This document shows, piece after piece, positions 41,730 to 54,820 of a stretch of DNA of 64,000 bases. A program made the translations under genes and the position numbers. The stretch comes from Gracilaria gracilis. Its lineage: Eukaryota > Rhodophyta > Florideophyceae > Gracilariales > Gracilariaceae. A model generated the notes under the pieces. The model worked only from the letters and a program-made list of their open reading frames with translations, was not told where the DNA came from and searched no databases. Location: NCBI GenBank assembly GCA_030374805.1, contig JARGSG010000072.1:186001-250000 (forward strand), given 5' to 3'. Position 1 is the first letter of the stretch, and the number at the start of each line of letters is the position of its first letter.

Positions 41730-43332
41730 AAACCCTGAAGTGGTGTGGTATGGCTGACGGGCGGCTCGGCGGTATCACCGTCAGCGCCCCAGCCATACCA
41801 GCGTACTGTGTAATTTAGACCTTCTTGGGTACGGCGGTGACCTACAAGGCGTTCCACTGGGAACTCATTAGAGACCTGAGATGGTATCTTTTCACCACTT
41901 TGGTTTAGATGAGGATTGATACCACTAGGGGTAGTTGTTTTTTCTGAAGGAGCAACCGTAATCCCCGCAGGTGGTACGTAGTCTGGGTCGTCACCCTGTG
42001 CGTCATCATTAACTTCGGATGGGTGTCCCGTCTTCCCGTGGCTGAGTCCTCAGGGCAACCGCTTGTGGATCACGCGCGGATTTCTCTGCGTTCCTTCCTG
42101 GACTGAACCGTCCCGAGGTGCAACCGTGATTCTGTCAATAGAGATCGTATTCTCTACACCATCTTGGTTCACCGTTACCGTGGTCCTGTGGTCGGTCGAC
42201 CGAACTACCTTGAAAGGTCCCGATGATTTCGGAAGAAGTTTAGAATTGATATCTCTATCAATAGCTTCATCATCGGCCTCATCACCCGGTCGTGGTTTAG
42301 CTCCATTTGAAGGGTGGTCAATAAAGACGTATTGATCCGGCGTAGCTGTTACCACTTGGGTTTACTTTTCGGTCGTAGTCCTCCTTGTACCGCTTTTTGG
42401 ATGCTGTGAGCTTGCTCTCAGCATGTTTGAGAGCACGCCTCAACCTCAAAAGGGGTATTCCGTTTAACCTGTGACGGGTGGTGAGCGACTCGGCGGCTTC
42501 TTGTTCTAGTGGGTCTCCTTCAACAACAATACCTGGTGGGTGTCTTGACAGTATCAGGTCGAACGGCGTAGTCTGCGTCAATCGATGAACCTGAAGGTTA
42601 CATGCATATGTCAAGGGGCTGCACGAGCGCGTTCCCAACCAGTTTGGTGTTCTTCGGTATAGTGGCGTAACCTAGATACCAGTGTTCGGTTAAAGTGCTC
42701 CACTTGCCCATTCGTTTGCGGATGATAGGCAGTAGTGAAGTGGTGCTTAATACCCAAGAGGTTACAAACCGCTTCAAAGAACTTCGAAGCTAAGTTCGAA
42801 CCATTGTCGGTAGGTAGATAGAGTGGCGCACCATACGGGTAAATCCGGTTGTTCAAGAACGCTCCCTCGAGGGTCGTAGACTTCGTGTCCTTCAAAAATA
42901 TGGCTCTGGTGAGCTTCGAAAACCTGTCGGTGATTACGATGATGTACTGATATCCCCCTGTGGTTTTCGGCAATGGCCGTAGAAGGTCTATTGCTACGAA
43001 TTCGAAAAGACCCGCAGCTGGGAATAGTTTCAAGTATTTCCTGTGCTTGCGGAGACCTCCACGGGTTCGTACGCATGATTTGCACTGACCCACAAAAGGT
43101 ATAGATATCATGAGCCATGTGGGGCCAGTAATACCCTTGCCTCAAGGTGTAGTACATTCTCGTACCTCCAGGGTGTCCGGATAGCTTCGGGTAGTGCGAA
43201 AGGTACAGCACCCTGGGGGGCAGCACCTTGGGCACTACCTTTTGAAGGGATCCCATCAATTGGAGCTCGCCTTACAAGGAAACCATTTCGGTCGACATCG
43301 AAGTTTGAGTCCTTCATGCCAACTTGGTCCAT
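41730..43332 (-). pseudogene. Gypsy integrase and chromodomain tail, right, frameshifted
   Basis: The same HHCC and D,D-35-E motifs as the left copy, but over several frames (breaks near 42640, 43110 and 42350). Near 42200 this copy keeps the base that joins the GPF module to the tail, showing the ancestral ORF was continuous. Confidence 0.82.
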
Positions 43333-43345
43333 GAGAGAGCGACCA

Positions 43346-45912
43346 TTAAACATCGTTTGCCTGTTCTCTCAGAAATTCCTCGCGGATAATAGGCATGACG
43401 TCGGTTTCCTCAAGGACGAGTATCGACCGAGTGGTGGCTCCATTGAACCATGTATCCTCTTCGGGTAGAGTCCAATGACCTTTTAAGGTATCAGCATCAC
43501 CACTAAGGTCTGTGGAGATGATAAAACATGGGATATCATCTTCTACTGGTTCGGTATCCAGACCATCTGTGGTAATGCGAGACATCGCGGTCAGCAACGT
43601 TGTGCTTTATACCTGGACGGTACTGCACATCGTACTCGAACTCTGAAAGTCGTAACCGCCATCAGGCAAGTCTGCCTGGTGCGTCGGCAAGACCCAGTAT
43701 CCACCGTAGAGCTTCATGGTCAATTCGAAGCGTAAAGCTTTCACCCATATAGGTAGGGACGGAGCATCAGCATGCTCCAGACCACAGCTAGACACTCCTT
43801 TTCGGTTGTTGTGTAATTCTTTTTTGCAGCGTGCAGAGCGCGGCTCCAGTACCCTAAAGGTAGTTTGTCGCCGTTTTCTTTCTCCCGCATAAGACAACAA
43901 CCAATTTGGGCATCCGAAGCGTCTGGTAATCCCAATGTGTATCGTAAACCAGCTTTGGGTAGTGCCAAGATGGGAGGTGTCAAGAGCGCATGTTGGAGCG
44001 CCTCAAACGCATCCATCTCCTCATTGATAAGACATTCAAACTTTATAGGTTGACCTTTCAGCAGCTTTCGGTTTAGGGGAGCCGCTATCATGGCAAATCC
44101 TTTGATAAACCGGCGGTACACATTGCACAAACCTATAAAGGATCGGATTTCCGTTTGGGACGTGGGTGGCTTCGCCTCCTGCACGGCCCGGATATTCCGC
44201 GGCGTCACTTCTAACCGTCCAGGGCTGATGATATGACCAAGGTATTCTACCTCTTTGGTGAAGAATTCGCACTTGCGGAGCTTCAGCGTTACTCAAGATT
44301 CCCTCAAAAGGTTTAGAACTTCCCTAACATGGTGAAATTGTTCCTCTACCGTTCTGGAATAGATGATTACGTCATCGATATATACCAGGGCGGTTCGCCA
44401 CTTCACCTTCGAAAGGATTATATCTAACGCCCTCTGAAACGTAGCTGGGGCATTCCGCAACCCAAAGGGCCTACGCGTAAAGCGGAATAACCCAGCGTGG
44501 CAAGTAAACGTAGTTTTGTCCTTGTCTGCTTCCCTGATAGGTACCTGCCAATAACCACAATTGGCATCGAGCGTAGTAAAGATCTTGGCGTTGCCCAACG
44601 AATCTATACACTCGTCCATTCTAGATATTGGGTACGAGTCCTTGATGGTCATACTATTCAGTTTTCCTGTAGTCCACACAGAACCGCATACCGGTATCAT
44701 TCTTCTTCGTGACCAGAACCACAGGGCTGGCCCAGTCCGCATTTGCTGGTTCTATGACACCTTCACGAAGCATTCGCTCGACCTCACTGACCTCAACCTC
44801 AGGGCTTTCGGACCTGCTCGGTAAGGCTGCTGGTAAATAGGTTTCCAGCCAGGCACCATATCAATGCGGTGCTCTGTAGCCTCTATTTGGCCTAGCCGGC
44901 CCGACCACATAGGTTGAAATTCTTCTAAGAGACTGAGGATCCGGTTTCGGAGACCCTGATTCTCCGCACCGATCTGGACATCCTCTCTCCAATCCCTCAC
45001 TGGGTCCAGTTCCATTTTGTATTTGTCGATAACGGGGGCGCATATGCGGGATATGGCGCATCTACTCCTCCCCCTTCCCTTAGAGGTGACGACCTCGCCC
45101 ATCTTAGTAGGTGGGACCGTGAAAAAACCCTTGTGGTGCTGCTAATGCAATCCCGATAGTGGTATTCTTGGGTAACTTAACAGTATGATTGCTGAAGTTA
45201 CTAAAGTACACCTTGAAGGATTGATTAGGGATATTGTCAATGATCCCGTTTGCCATCAAGGCGAAATGTTTTTCTGCCAACCTAGGATGGTTCTGTAACA
45301 TTACCAATCCTGGTATTGCGCATGCGACATTCACTACCATCTGGGTCATAGCCGGAATTGAAACCAATTTGGTGAGCCGTATCTTGTTTAAGACCGTTTC
45401 GGTGGGTATATTGGACCTCGGCTTCTGAAGCCAACCATTTTTGGTCTGCATATTACCTAGTATGGCAATACGCCCACCTTGACGGAGAGCGACCGTTCGG
45501 GATCCTGGCAAAATTGCCTTGACATGTCTGTCAATAAAGTTGGTCCCGAGGATAAAATCTGTCGCCAGACGATCCACCACAAAGAAATTGAGCTTCACCT
45601 TCAAGGTTCCAAGTTGTACCACAGTGGTCAACATTCCTCTAGGGTGCAGTGGGCGCTCAGCTAGCGTCCCACCAATGGGTTGGTAGTCGGGGCAGGCCGA
45701 ATGTTCCGCAAGACCGCATCGGGTTATGACGCGAGCGTTTAGAACATTCGGACCTGCGCCGGTATCGAGTACACACGCAACGGGACCTGTAGGTGATTGA
45801 GAAAGCTTACTGAAGCATTAAATTTATAGTTATTGTACTTCCATCAGACACACCACATTGGGTACATCTGATTCTTCTTCTTCCGCCATTAGGGTTTTCC
45901 CCGTTTCGGTAT
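43346..45912 (-). pseudogene. Gypsy protease, RT and RNase H, right, broken
   Basis: Motifs as in the left copy, including LVYIDDVIIY and YTLGLPDASDAQIG, where small insertions alter the RNase H start. It has sense codons where the left has TAG (29344) and TAA (30014). It shares the TGA codons at the positions mirrored from 30353 and 30979. Confidence 0.82.
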
Positions 45913-45932
45913 CGACGGGCATTCCAATTCAC

Positions 45933-48168
45933 GGTTAGGGGTGACCCCTACGCTAACCGTTCGGTGTTTTTCTGCTCCTCCTGAGTGGGGACTGTCCTTA
46001 TCCAAGATTGGTGTGTCCTCTACGAGATGAACCTGAGATGGTAGTGGTTGAGCTTGTGCTCTCTTCTCCGATCCATATAGGTTACGGTGGTTCTGCTGCC
46101 TGGCACTGATTAGATGTTCTCGCACCCCTGGGGGTATTTTGTTACATCGGTTCGCCAGATGGTCTGGCGATAAGCAGAGCCAGGAAACCAATCAACTTGT
46201 CTGGGGATCACGCATTGCCATCGAGGGTAGGTCTGGTAACCGGATTGGTCGGTGCTGTAGCGTATGAGGACGCTTGCGAACCACCCGTTGAGGTTTGTTG
46301 AGTGCTCGCCGCACTTGGTGGCGACCTTACCGAAGCTGGTGGTACTGTCGACGACCAATTACCAATAGAGGTGGCTCGTGACTGAGCCTGCGGTGCAGTC
46401 ACGAGATGAACCGCCATCCCTGTTGGTACGCGGATGAGCGAATCACCCTCTGAGGTAGTGCTTTCTTCTAGCTCCAATTCTGACCGTTTCGGTTTAGCCT
46501 TTGAGGTATGGGGCGCCAACGGCTTCTTTCCATGACGGAGAGTATCGTCGAGCCTCTTTGCATAACGGGCAAGGCCCATTATAGTCCACCTTACGTTTGT
46601 TCGCCAGGTAATTGCGCACCCTGCGAACGGATCGCCTTGTCGACATTGTCGGCAAAGAGCGACTTCAACCGACTAGTGGTAAAGACATTACCTCATCGGG
46701 TGGCCAGATTCCAACGGCCCAACGAGAATTCCATTTCGGTTTGGCTGGAGCATTGGCGATATGACTGCACCTCAGCGTAACCTTCTTGGATAACCTCATC
46801 GGTAGCGTAAGTTTCCAGCATGGAATTAACCACTTTTGGGTACGTCTCTAACACCCTCTGTTCCCTCTTCATCAACCGCCAGGGTATCTCTACTGAGCCT
46901 GCCTTGATGCAAGTGGTAAGCTTGACCTTTAAGGTAAAACTGAAATAACCACATGGCAGCATTTTTGGAAAACCCATTTTGGTCACATGCAATCTTGAAC
47001 TTCTGTAGAAACTCAATTACCGCAATGGTATCATCACCTGTGAAGGTAGTATCCCCCATCTGGAAGCTGAGCTTCTTGTGGTGCTTGGTGATCTTCTGCG
47101 CAAACATCTTGGGTGTAAGCAGAGGATCAGTTTCTCAACCGATATGAACTATAATCAACCGCTTTGTTGAACATGTCCTTCAGCGGCTGACGCACCTCTA
47201 GGGTTGTATCGGTGTTCGAATCCGAGTCGGGCGGCTCGTACCGTTTCTTCTTACCTTTACGGTTTCTCTTTGACGACTTCTTCGCCAACGTGTTCTGTTT
47301 CTTCTTGCCTCTACCTTTACGGTAACCATCCGACGATGAACTAATATCGGTATGGGAGCTCGACGAATCGGGGTCAGAGTCGTAGCCGCGACTCTTTCCG
47401 TTTTTCCTCCTCCTTTTTTTTACCCTTGCGGTTACTTCTTCGTGGCCCTTCTTCTGGGTCAGACGAATCGTTCTCAGGTCCACCAGTCTTGGTGTCCTTT
47501 TGAACGTTACCTCCAATGGGTGGCAAGTACACGTCTCGAGGGCCCATCTCTATATGGCCTTCTTGACCTTGCCTTAAACCATGTAGGTACGCACTATCGG
47601 CCGGAATTGGCTTGATTGGTGCAGAAGAACCTGCAGGAATCCTTTGTGGTATGCGAGTAACCATATTCACCCCAGGGGTTTTTGTTTCCGCCATTTCTTC
47701 AGAAACCCAAAGGTCTTGAACCACTCGGTAGATATGCACCCGGGCACCCGTTAAGAGGTATGTTTCAACCAATTTAGGTATGCGCTGAGAGAGCTCGTGC
47801 ACGGCTTGATCAAACACCAAGCGGGTAACGGCGTCCATGTCCATAGAGGTCATAGCTTCATTAACCGTAGCGGTAAAAATAGCTTTCGCTCGATCTTCCA
47901 TTTGAGGCCACAGGTCCTCGACCGTTGTCGGAAATCTTTTAATAGGTTTAGGAGCCGACGAAGGCTGAGAGCCCGTATCCTTTGAGGTTCTGGCCCGAGG
48001 TTTCCGAAGCAGCTCCTCGGGATTATCCAGAATGGGTTTGGTCGCCGAAGCCGCAGCAGAACCCTTGTGGCTAGGTGGCGCGCTAGAGCCACGAGTAATC
48101 CTTGTTGGTCTTTCCATGGTGACCAATAGTGGTATCCAATTGCTTCGCGGGTATTCCAACCAAACCAA
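45933..48168 (-). pseudogene. Gypsy gag region, right
   Basis: The first 264 codons (47374-48168) form one frame where the left copy has frameshifts. The Lys/Arg/Ser-rich segment, capsid-like part and half zinc knuckle follow, separated by the three shared TGA codons. Confidence 0.75.
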
Positions 48169-48264
48169 ATAGGTGTGTGAACTTCCAGAATCCTTTCGAA
48201 AGTCTTCTGTTCACCAGTAAAGGTACGACAAAAACCAAGAAACTTCTAAGTCGGGAGACCAAAA

Positions 48265-48772
48265 TGTCGTACAAATACCGATAAGGTGTGGGGTCCGCCT
48301 GGTAGAGAGAGCGCGGCGAGGGCTCAACCTAAAGGAGAAAACACACAACCAATATGGTAGTAGGGCACCTGAAACCCGCAGGGGCAAACAGCGGGGCAAC
48401 TAGTCTAGGCCGTGTAGGTGTACGGTAGTAGACGTCGACGCGCGGTGAACCCTGAATAGTAATAGAGTAGCAAGTGGCCAAGGTGGTATAGTTACTGCCC
48501 TAGTGGTGCCTGACTTTACAATATCCGATGGGGAAGGCGGGGTGCACCACAATATATATAAGGTGCACCGACGCCAATATCCCATGCGGGCATGACATCA
48601 TCGGCTGTGCCCATGACCTACTGTCATGGGCCAGCAATCTTGAGCTAAACTAAATCACAAATTAGGAATTAGAAATTATAAAACACAGAATACCAATTGG
48701 GTGCCGTGCAGCCAGCAAGGCGCACAAGTAGGTCTACGTGGCACCAATCCATTGAGGTCGCATTGTACTACA
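48265..48772 (-). repeat. Chromodomain Gypsy 5' LTR, right
   Basis: 508 bp, mirror of 25881-26389, nearly identical. Confidence 0.9.
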
Positions 48773-48781
48773 TAAGCGCAT

Positions 48782-49026
48782 GCACCATTAGGGCAGTAAG
48801 TATACCATCTCGGTCACTTGCTACTCTATTACTATTCAGGTTTTACCGCGCGTCGACATATGTTACCGTACATCTACACGGTGTAGACTAGTTGCCACTC
48901 CGTTTGCCTCTGAGCGTTTGAGATGCCCTAATACTATACTGGTTGTGTGTATTTCTTCTCCAAGTTGAGCGTTGGCGCGCACCGTTTACTGGGCGGACGC
49001 TATATCTTATCGGTATTTGTACGACA
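48782..49026 (+). repeat. Inverted 3'-half LTR fragment, right
   Basis: Mirror of 25625-25871; ends TTTGTACGACA. Confidence 0.75.
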
Positions 49027-49407
49027 TATTGTGACTTCATCGTTTTTTTCCTTTTCTTTAAGGTGGCTTTTTTGCAATGCCCAGCCTGGGTTGACATCGC
49101 TTTGCACTCGCCACATTGCGTAAACTTGGACGTTCTAGAAACTAACACATGCACACTGTTAACGCAAAGTACTTTCTTTTCTCTGCTTTTTACGGTGGTG
49201 GGCAAAACTTGTCCTTCGTTTTACATTCAATTTAGTCAATTTATTTTTGGAGGGGCTTTATTGCTGGGTTTGCGGCGTAAAAGTAAGATCCGGACGTCTT
49301 CTGGTGTTTTCCTGCTTGCGCATGTGTAGCTGCTGTTAGCTGCAGCTGGCGGTCACAGAGGGTTACGATAACACCTCCAGCGGTGTGGCTCGAGGTCACC
49401 ACACCGT

Positions 49408-49494
49408 GAGCGGCCATAGCTCAATCGGTAACCGCCTTCGTGTGCTATTTGTGCGGGCCCGGGGTTCGTAGTTCGAACCCCGGCCCTGCCGCTC
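49408..49494 (+). tRNA. tRNA-like sequence / tRNA-derived repeat (right)
   Basis: Mirror of 25153-25239. The 7-bp GAGCGGC/GCCGCTC closing stem and the A and B boxes are preserved. Internal stems are imperfect, so it may be a SINE head or tRNA relic. Confidence 0.4.
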
Positions 49495-49680
49495 TTCCCC
49501 CCTGTTCACTATAGCATGGCACTACAAATTGGTCTCGTTTATCTTTCTCCCATGTTTTTGCTGCGATCCTGTCTAACAACAAAGACAACAAACACCAGAA
49601 ACGAGTAAAGATCGTCTGCGCTACGTTAACTATTGTACGGTTCGCAATAGTGATCGATTTCCAGCAGTAGGGCACTTTGC

Positions 49681-49958
49681 GTTAGAGCTTCTACAGCTCT
49701 GTTTTTCAGCCTCAGCTTCTCTGATTTAAATCATGTCTGTAGGAATACAGAAACAGAAGCTCAGACAAGTCTGCCAGACACTTGGCTGGTGGCGTTTTTG
49801 TTCTGTGCTCCATTTTTTCGGTCGAGTGCCCGAATATCTAACTATCTGTGCTCGCTTTTGAACATACTGTATCTTAACCCGTTCAAGTAATCGTTGCAGC
49901 AAAAGCATCGGAATGGGGAGCCCGTTTGGCACCGCTATTAATCATCCGTATAATGTGG
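49681..49958. repeat. Single hybrid copy of the 278-bp repeat
   Basis: Its outer part matches left copy A (CCATTCCGATGC) and the rest matches copy B (ATTACTTGAACGGG). The switch lies within the shared GCTTTTGCTGCAACGATT, so it is the product or the progenitor of a crossover between A and B. Confidence 0.88.
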
Positions 49959-50428
49959 ATGAGTACGCGAATATGAGACAACTCGTCTCGAAGAAACTCT
50001 CGAAGGGAGACGCAAGAACAAGAGTTTGAGAAGGCCGGCGCTCGAGTCGAGCGTGAGTGGGCGGTGCATGGGCGGTGAATGGGTCGCGTTCGAAAGTAAA
50101 CCACGAAACTATCTTTCTCGTTTTGGAGAGTATGATCGAACCTAGTACCATTTGGAACAAAGCTTTGTTGATACAGTATTCAATACGCAATACACCTTTC
50201 CCTTTGCACCACAAAGATATTGGTAGCTCCAAGTAGACACACATATGTTCGTTCTATAGCAACAATGTGTCTCCGTTTTTCTTATTCAGTCATACATACC
50301 CTCGATGCGGTAATTCCTCACTCGTAGCGTCAGCGAACACGGCATTGGAAATGCGAAATCTCGATCTCTTCGACCTCCTCGATCTGGTGTTTGGGCAGCT
50401 TCCTGCTCCTCCTTCTTCTCCATGACGG

Positions 50429-50435
50429 TATAAAA
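50429..50435 (+). promoter_or_regulatory. TATA box of 140-aa secreted gene (right)
   Basis: TATAAAA about 95 bp before the ATG at 50529. Confidence 0.65.
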
Positions 50436-50528
50436 GCACCCACATGCCACGCTTGGCCTGTGATCTCTGCCCTACCATCAAGCAATCAAGTGATCACCTG
50501 CAGTTGTCGCACAAAAATCAAGCAAATC

Positions 50529-50951
50529 ATGAGTTCTCTTCGCTACTTCTTCGTCTTTTTGACCCTTCTAGTCAGCACCTGCTACGCAGCTCAACTCAAC
50601 TCTGTCACGGAACGTCAGTCCTCAGCTCTGGACGGCGTCATTGGCGAGTATGAGAACTTCCTGTACTCCGGGTCTGCAAAGAATAATTGGCACTTTGTCA
50701 CCATCTCGAAGATCGACGGTTCGACGTATCGCTGGACTAACCGAGCTGGAATATCATGGAGATTGCACGTAATCATTGAAGGAGTGGGACGCAGGTACCC
50801 TAACCTACACAAGCTTCGCGTGAATTCCGAGTGTCCGTATTACTCCTCTGGGCACACGGAGGCCGGAATTCAGAGGAATTCTCAGGGTGACGTGATTGCT
50901 CTTCTTGGCCCCTGGAACGAGCCGTATACCCGTACGAATCCAATTTCCTAA
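50529..50951 (+). CDS. Small secreted orphan, 140 aa (right copy)
   Basis: The product is identical to that of 16316-16738: signal peptide ending near STCYA, then a mature domain of about 120 residues. Few Cys (one in the mature part) means it is not a disulfide-rich peptide. No family is recognised. The start at 50529 is preferred over 50391 because the TATA box lies between them. Confidence 0.75.
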   Translation: MSSLRYFFVFLTLLVSTCYAAQLNSVTERQSSALDGVIGEYENFLYSGSAKNNWHFVTISKIDGSTYRWTNRAGISWRLHVIIEGVGRRYPNLHKLRVNSECPYYSSGHTEAGIQRNSQGDVIALLGPWNEPYTRTNPIS

Positions 50952-52012
50952 GTGATATTCAAGCAAATACGGGAATTGGTCAACTAAGTGACACAATTGT
51001 CTTCAGTGGTTTGTAGCATGTGGGTCTTTTAGCAAATTGGATTAAATGATTGCGTATTGCTATCACATTCTTTTTCTTTGTTGTTTCGCATTATTCTCCT
51101 AGAGCGATGTCTGTACGTTCAGAGGGAAGAATGTTGATGTGCTTGCTTGTTGCAATCTACGTTCGTCCCTTCACAAATGTTTTCACTAACACGATATACG
51201 TTGGCCGCTCCGCGTTTCGTTTATAATGTCACGTACTACTTTCGACTCGCCTTTTATCGCTTCGCAGTTTTCTTATAGCAAACGAAGTTAAAATTCGTTC
51301 TCTCCTTCACCCCAAGCTCATCGTCAAGGAGCTCACGGAGGGGTGTGGCGAAGACGTCAATGCAGCACGCCCAGCATGGTGTTGGACCGGTGGAACTGGT
51401 CCTCTGGGGGGTGAGCGACTGCAATCAGTTCCCCTGGGCTCATTCCGGGACTGTGAATGACCCACGACTGTGCAGCAATGTATCCCATGACAGTCTTGTG
51501 TACAGAATTCCCATATGTCAATTTTGGTATTCGTTTGATATATAATTTGATTGTAGCCCACGACAGGACTCACGTCGGCCTCAGCGCCCAGCGGGGTTCA
51601 CGGGCGGCAAACAATATACAACTTCTGACCAACGGCTGCCGTTAGTACTGACCGCGTAGAATTTGAACGAGAGCACACTCAGCGTGTAATACGCACTACC
51701 CTTGTGCTCTTCCAGAGAGCAGGTGCTTTCTCCAACACACACGCATGTGGCTGTGGTTTGAGCAAAGTGGAAAAGCCTACACGTGCGTCGTCCCAGCGAC
51801 GGCGCGAACTCCCACGGCTTCGTCGTGGTTGGTGTCGACTACGATTGTTCTGATTGTCTCTGCTCGACGTACTATACCCTCCACCGCTGTTTTCCCAGTA
51901 CTCTTGCCAAATGCAAAGCGTTTTGAATTGTTCCTCAAAGTCTATCATCATTCAATTCCATTCATCTACAGTTCAAGAGCATGAAACACTTGCCCAATTC
52001 CGAAACAAATAT
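50952..52012. other. Intergenic (right arm)
   Basis: Mirror of 15255-16315; no supported gene. Confidence 0.45.
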
Positions 52013-52281
52013 CTAGAATGAGTCAGGAAGCTCATTTCCAACGTCGTGCTTCCCTGAATTTTCGTTATCTTTGCCTCTATCCCTGTCCCTCCCATCGTCA
52101 TCATCACGATCATTATCTCCCACTCCTGAGTGGTGATCGCCAGGTCTGTCGTTCACTGGCTTGTTGTCAGACTTACTACCTGAGCCTCTACCATTCTTGC
52201 CCCTGTCTCTGTCTCTATCTCTGTCCCTGGGATCATCACCGTATCGATCATTGTCCCCAACATCTGGATGGTGGTCACCAC
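52013..52281 (-). pseudogene. Asp-rich secreted protein, decapitated right copy
   Basis: Only the last ~90 codons of the gene at 14291-15254 remain, beginning at GDHHPDVGDNDR. The promoter, signal peptide and Pro-rich part were removed by the 1725-bp deletion whose junction is at about 52281. Confidence 0.8.
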
Positions 52282-53304
52282 AAGCCAACTAACCAGACAT
52301 ATTTTCATTTACCTATGGGTCGCCATGTATATATTTTAGCACATGAGCTAACAAGCACTTTTTTAACATCCACCACATAACCCTAAAGATACTTCCTAAT
52401 GCCCTCTTGCGTGACAATGTGCCATTATTTGTAGAGAGACAGTAACGCAAATTCAGGTTAAGTAGCCTGAAAATGTGGCATATTGCCAAAATGTTCGCTG
52501 TACAATCAACATGTATCAAGTTAGCATCATATACATTTTACCCATAAACTTTGTACTCTCATATCTTAAGATCCAAAAGCGTTTGTATGGATGTTATATG
52601 CTAGATTGAAAGAAAATTAACAGTTCTTCAACTCTTTCTCCGAATTGGAATAACAAATGGTCATTTTAACAATTAAAGCTAATATCAAGCCTATATATGC
52701 TTTTTGAGACATATATAAGTATTTTAAAACCATCGATATCTTCTGTTTTTGTTGGTGTTCTGGATTCAAGCTTCGATAACCTGGAGATCTATGTTGGTCC
52801 TATAAACAGGCATTAGTTGACAGTATAAGACCGAAGCACTTTTGAGTTACTAGAGTTGGTATATGGGTCAAAAGGCATATATATTGTGAACAAATATCTA
52901 TTGTAGAAGGTCATCTTGGCAAGATGAGCTGTATATTCAACAAAAGAGTGCACCACATCCTTTGGAGGCAACAATGACTGTTCAGAAACTGATTTAGCTT
53001 GTCACGATGCAACGTCAATCGAAAAAAAGCCTCTCATCTCTTTTTCTTATGAACCAGGTGGCATACCCAGCAACCACAGGTTCCCGCACCTTCCTGCAGC
53101 TGCTAACCAGGGCCATCTCCTTTATTCTGAGCGCGTACGCTGATTTCTCGTAAGGCGTAGGGTTTCCCAGGGCCATACATTCACAGTCTACACATGCGTT
53201 GTTGTTGCCCGAGAAGGGACCAGGACAGTAGGTTTTTTATTATACTCTACACGTTCGTGTTTCTTAACAGCACAAGTGTGTCTACCGTTCACTTTTGCTA
53301 GAAA
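52282..53304. other. AT-rich intergenic (right arm)
   Basis: Mirror of 12241-13262; nothing recognised. Confidence 0.5.
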
Positions 53305-54228
53305 CTAAGCACGGGTGGCCCCCTTGATTCGTTCGAAGAATGGATTCTGGGGGGGAACCAAGAATTCACCATTCAAGAAGATCTGTATCTGATTCGCAGC
53401 AGCATGGCCAACTGCTTGTCCTGCGAAATCCAGCACCGGGGAACCTCCGTACACCATGTGGTCGAAATGGTAGAAGAGGCTGACGTACACGGTGCATCGT
53501 TTCGAACCTGAGCATTTATTAACTGGACAGTAGTTGAGACGACGCGAAATCGATCCATATCCTCTTCGATTCGTGACGATAACATTAGGCAGACCACCAA
53601 ACGGTCCAGCTGAAAGTGCTTCGTCGGCTGTGAGAGCATCTGTCACTCCCACATCCCACAGAGTATATAAACCGTTCGGCAACGCATTCTGCACCACCAA
53701 CTTGATCCGTGCGCTGTTGTTGAAGCATTTACCGATGATTCGGGCCGAAATTCTATTCCAATCACGCAAAGTAATTTGTTCGTCGCTTTCACGAGAAAGG
53801 TATGGCAATCCAATCACGGATGGATCTGATGACTCGGCAAAAGAGCGTGGAGGCACACGGTCATTAAGATCCTGTGACACAATGTTCAACGTTGGTGCTT
53901 CGGCGATTGGTATGTTAAACGGTCCTACGCCCGCAGGAAAGCCGAGAGAAGTTTGGTAATCAAACGCATCGATGGTAGCCATTAATGAAGACAAAGGCGT
54001 GCGCTCGGTGATGACAGAGGCGTTCGTTCCATCATTATTCACAACTCCAATCTCATAGATACGGTCAAAAGACGAAAATATATTCGACGATGAACGCAGT
54101 TCAACAAGGGGCTTGTCGTTGAACGTGTTGATTCCGTGTGATACGTGCCCATCGACAGAGAAAAATGGGCCTGCTGAAGCCCATGAGAGGTGAAGCGTGA
54201 GGCCGAACACAGAGGCGATGCAGAACAT
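53305..54228 (-). CDS. Secreted orphan protein, 307 aa (intact right copy)
   Basis: A single 307-aa frame with a signal peptide (MFCIASVFGLTLHLSWASA). The mature part has a conserved-looking core with a Cys pair (CPVNKCSGSKRC) flanked by beta-rich segments (LYTLWDVGVTDAL, VYVSLFYHFDHMVYGG) and an FAGQAVGHAA stretch. No named domain is recognised; an extracellular all-beta protein is a guess. A TATA-like box lies about 105 bp upstream. The left-arm copy is frameshifted, so this is the only functional-looking one in the window. Confidence 0.78.
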   Translation of the reverse strand: MFCIASVFGLTLHLSWASAGPFFSVDGHVSHGINTFNDKPLVELRSSSNIFSSFDRIYEIGVVNNDGTNASVITERTPLSSLMATIDAFDYQTSLGFPAGVGPFNIPIAEAPTLNIVSQDLNDRVPPRSFAESSDPSVIGLPYLSRESDEQITLRDWNRISARIIGKCFNNSARIKLVVQNALPNGLYTLWDVGVTDALTADEALSAGPFGGLPNVIVTNRRGYGSISRRLNYCPVNKCSGSKRCTVYVSLFYHFDHMVYGGSPVLDFAGQAVGHAAANQIQIFLNGEFLVPPQNPFFERIKGATRA

Positions 54229-54329
54229 GTTCGCAAGTGAAAAGTGTCTTCCCAGGGCTGAACAGAAAAGCTAGATTCTAGGGGAAACAAGCGGCCAGGC
54301 AATTCTGCAGAAATCTCCCGAGGGAGATG

Positions 54330-54337
54330 TTTAAATA
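54330..54337 (-). promoter_or_regulatory. TATA-like box of secreted orphan (right)
   Basis: TATTTAAA on the minus strand. Confidence 0.5.
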
Positions 54338-54511
54338 CTCACCAGAAGTGTTGTAACCTCAGTCTAGAAGTATTCTTTCTCGAGGATAGGAACGCTATCC
54401 TTAGAACCCTCGTTGTCCAGAGTTTTCATGAGATGTAATCTCGGAAGGAAAGCTACCAGGTACAGTATGACATGTAACTTAAGCCGAGTGAATTTGTGAT
54501 CGCATTGACAA

Positions 54512-54820
54512 TGTGGACAGCTGTGACACGGTTCCGGTCCGCTCCAGCGGCCCTCCTCCTTAGCCGTCACTAACTACGCTGCGATAGGACGCCACGAGCG
54601 TCCTATCACTTTCACCTCCCGGCGCACCTCGGGGTTGGAGGCGCGTCCGGGAGGGGGCCTACAATAAACAGGGGCTCGCTGTCCTAGCGAGCCCCGAGAA
54701 GGCGCCAGAGACGAGGAAGGAACCTCAGAGAATTTTCCTGGCAGCCTGTGCCCGCCTTCGGCCCTGCTTCTTGCCCCGCGCGCAACACCTCGTCTAACAA
54801 GCATGGACACCGCTTCCCCA
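54512..54820 (-). repeat. Solo LTR of the Copia element
   Basis: 309 bp with TG/CA ends flanked by GACAA (54507-54511 and 54821-54825), the reverse complement of the TTGTC duplication around the left-arm element. At the two sites where the left LTRs differ it has C (as the 3' copy) and T (as the 5' copy), plus private changes near 54556. Confidence 0.95.

Larger units (their letters stand above)
37445..48772 (-). mobile_element. Chromodomain Gypsy element, right copy (inverted)
   Basis: Mirror of 25881-37444 with the 5' LTR at 48265-48772 and only half of the 3' LTR. Sense coding is on the minus strand and carries its own 1-nt indels. gag is open for longer than in the left copy, integrase is split into several frames. 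Confidence 0.9.
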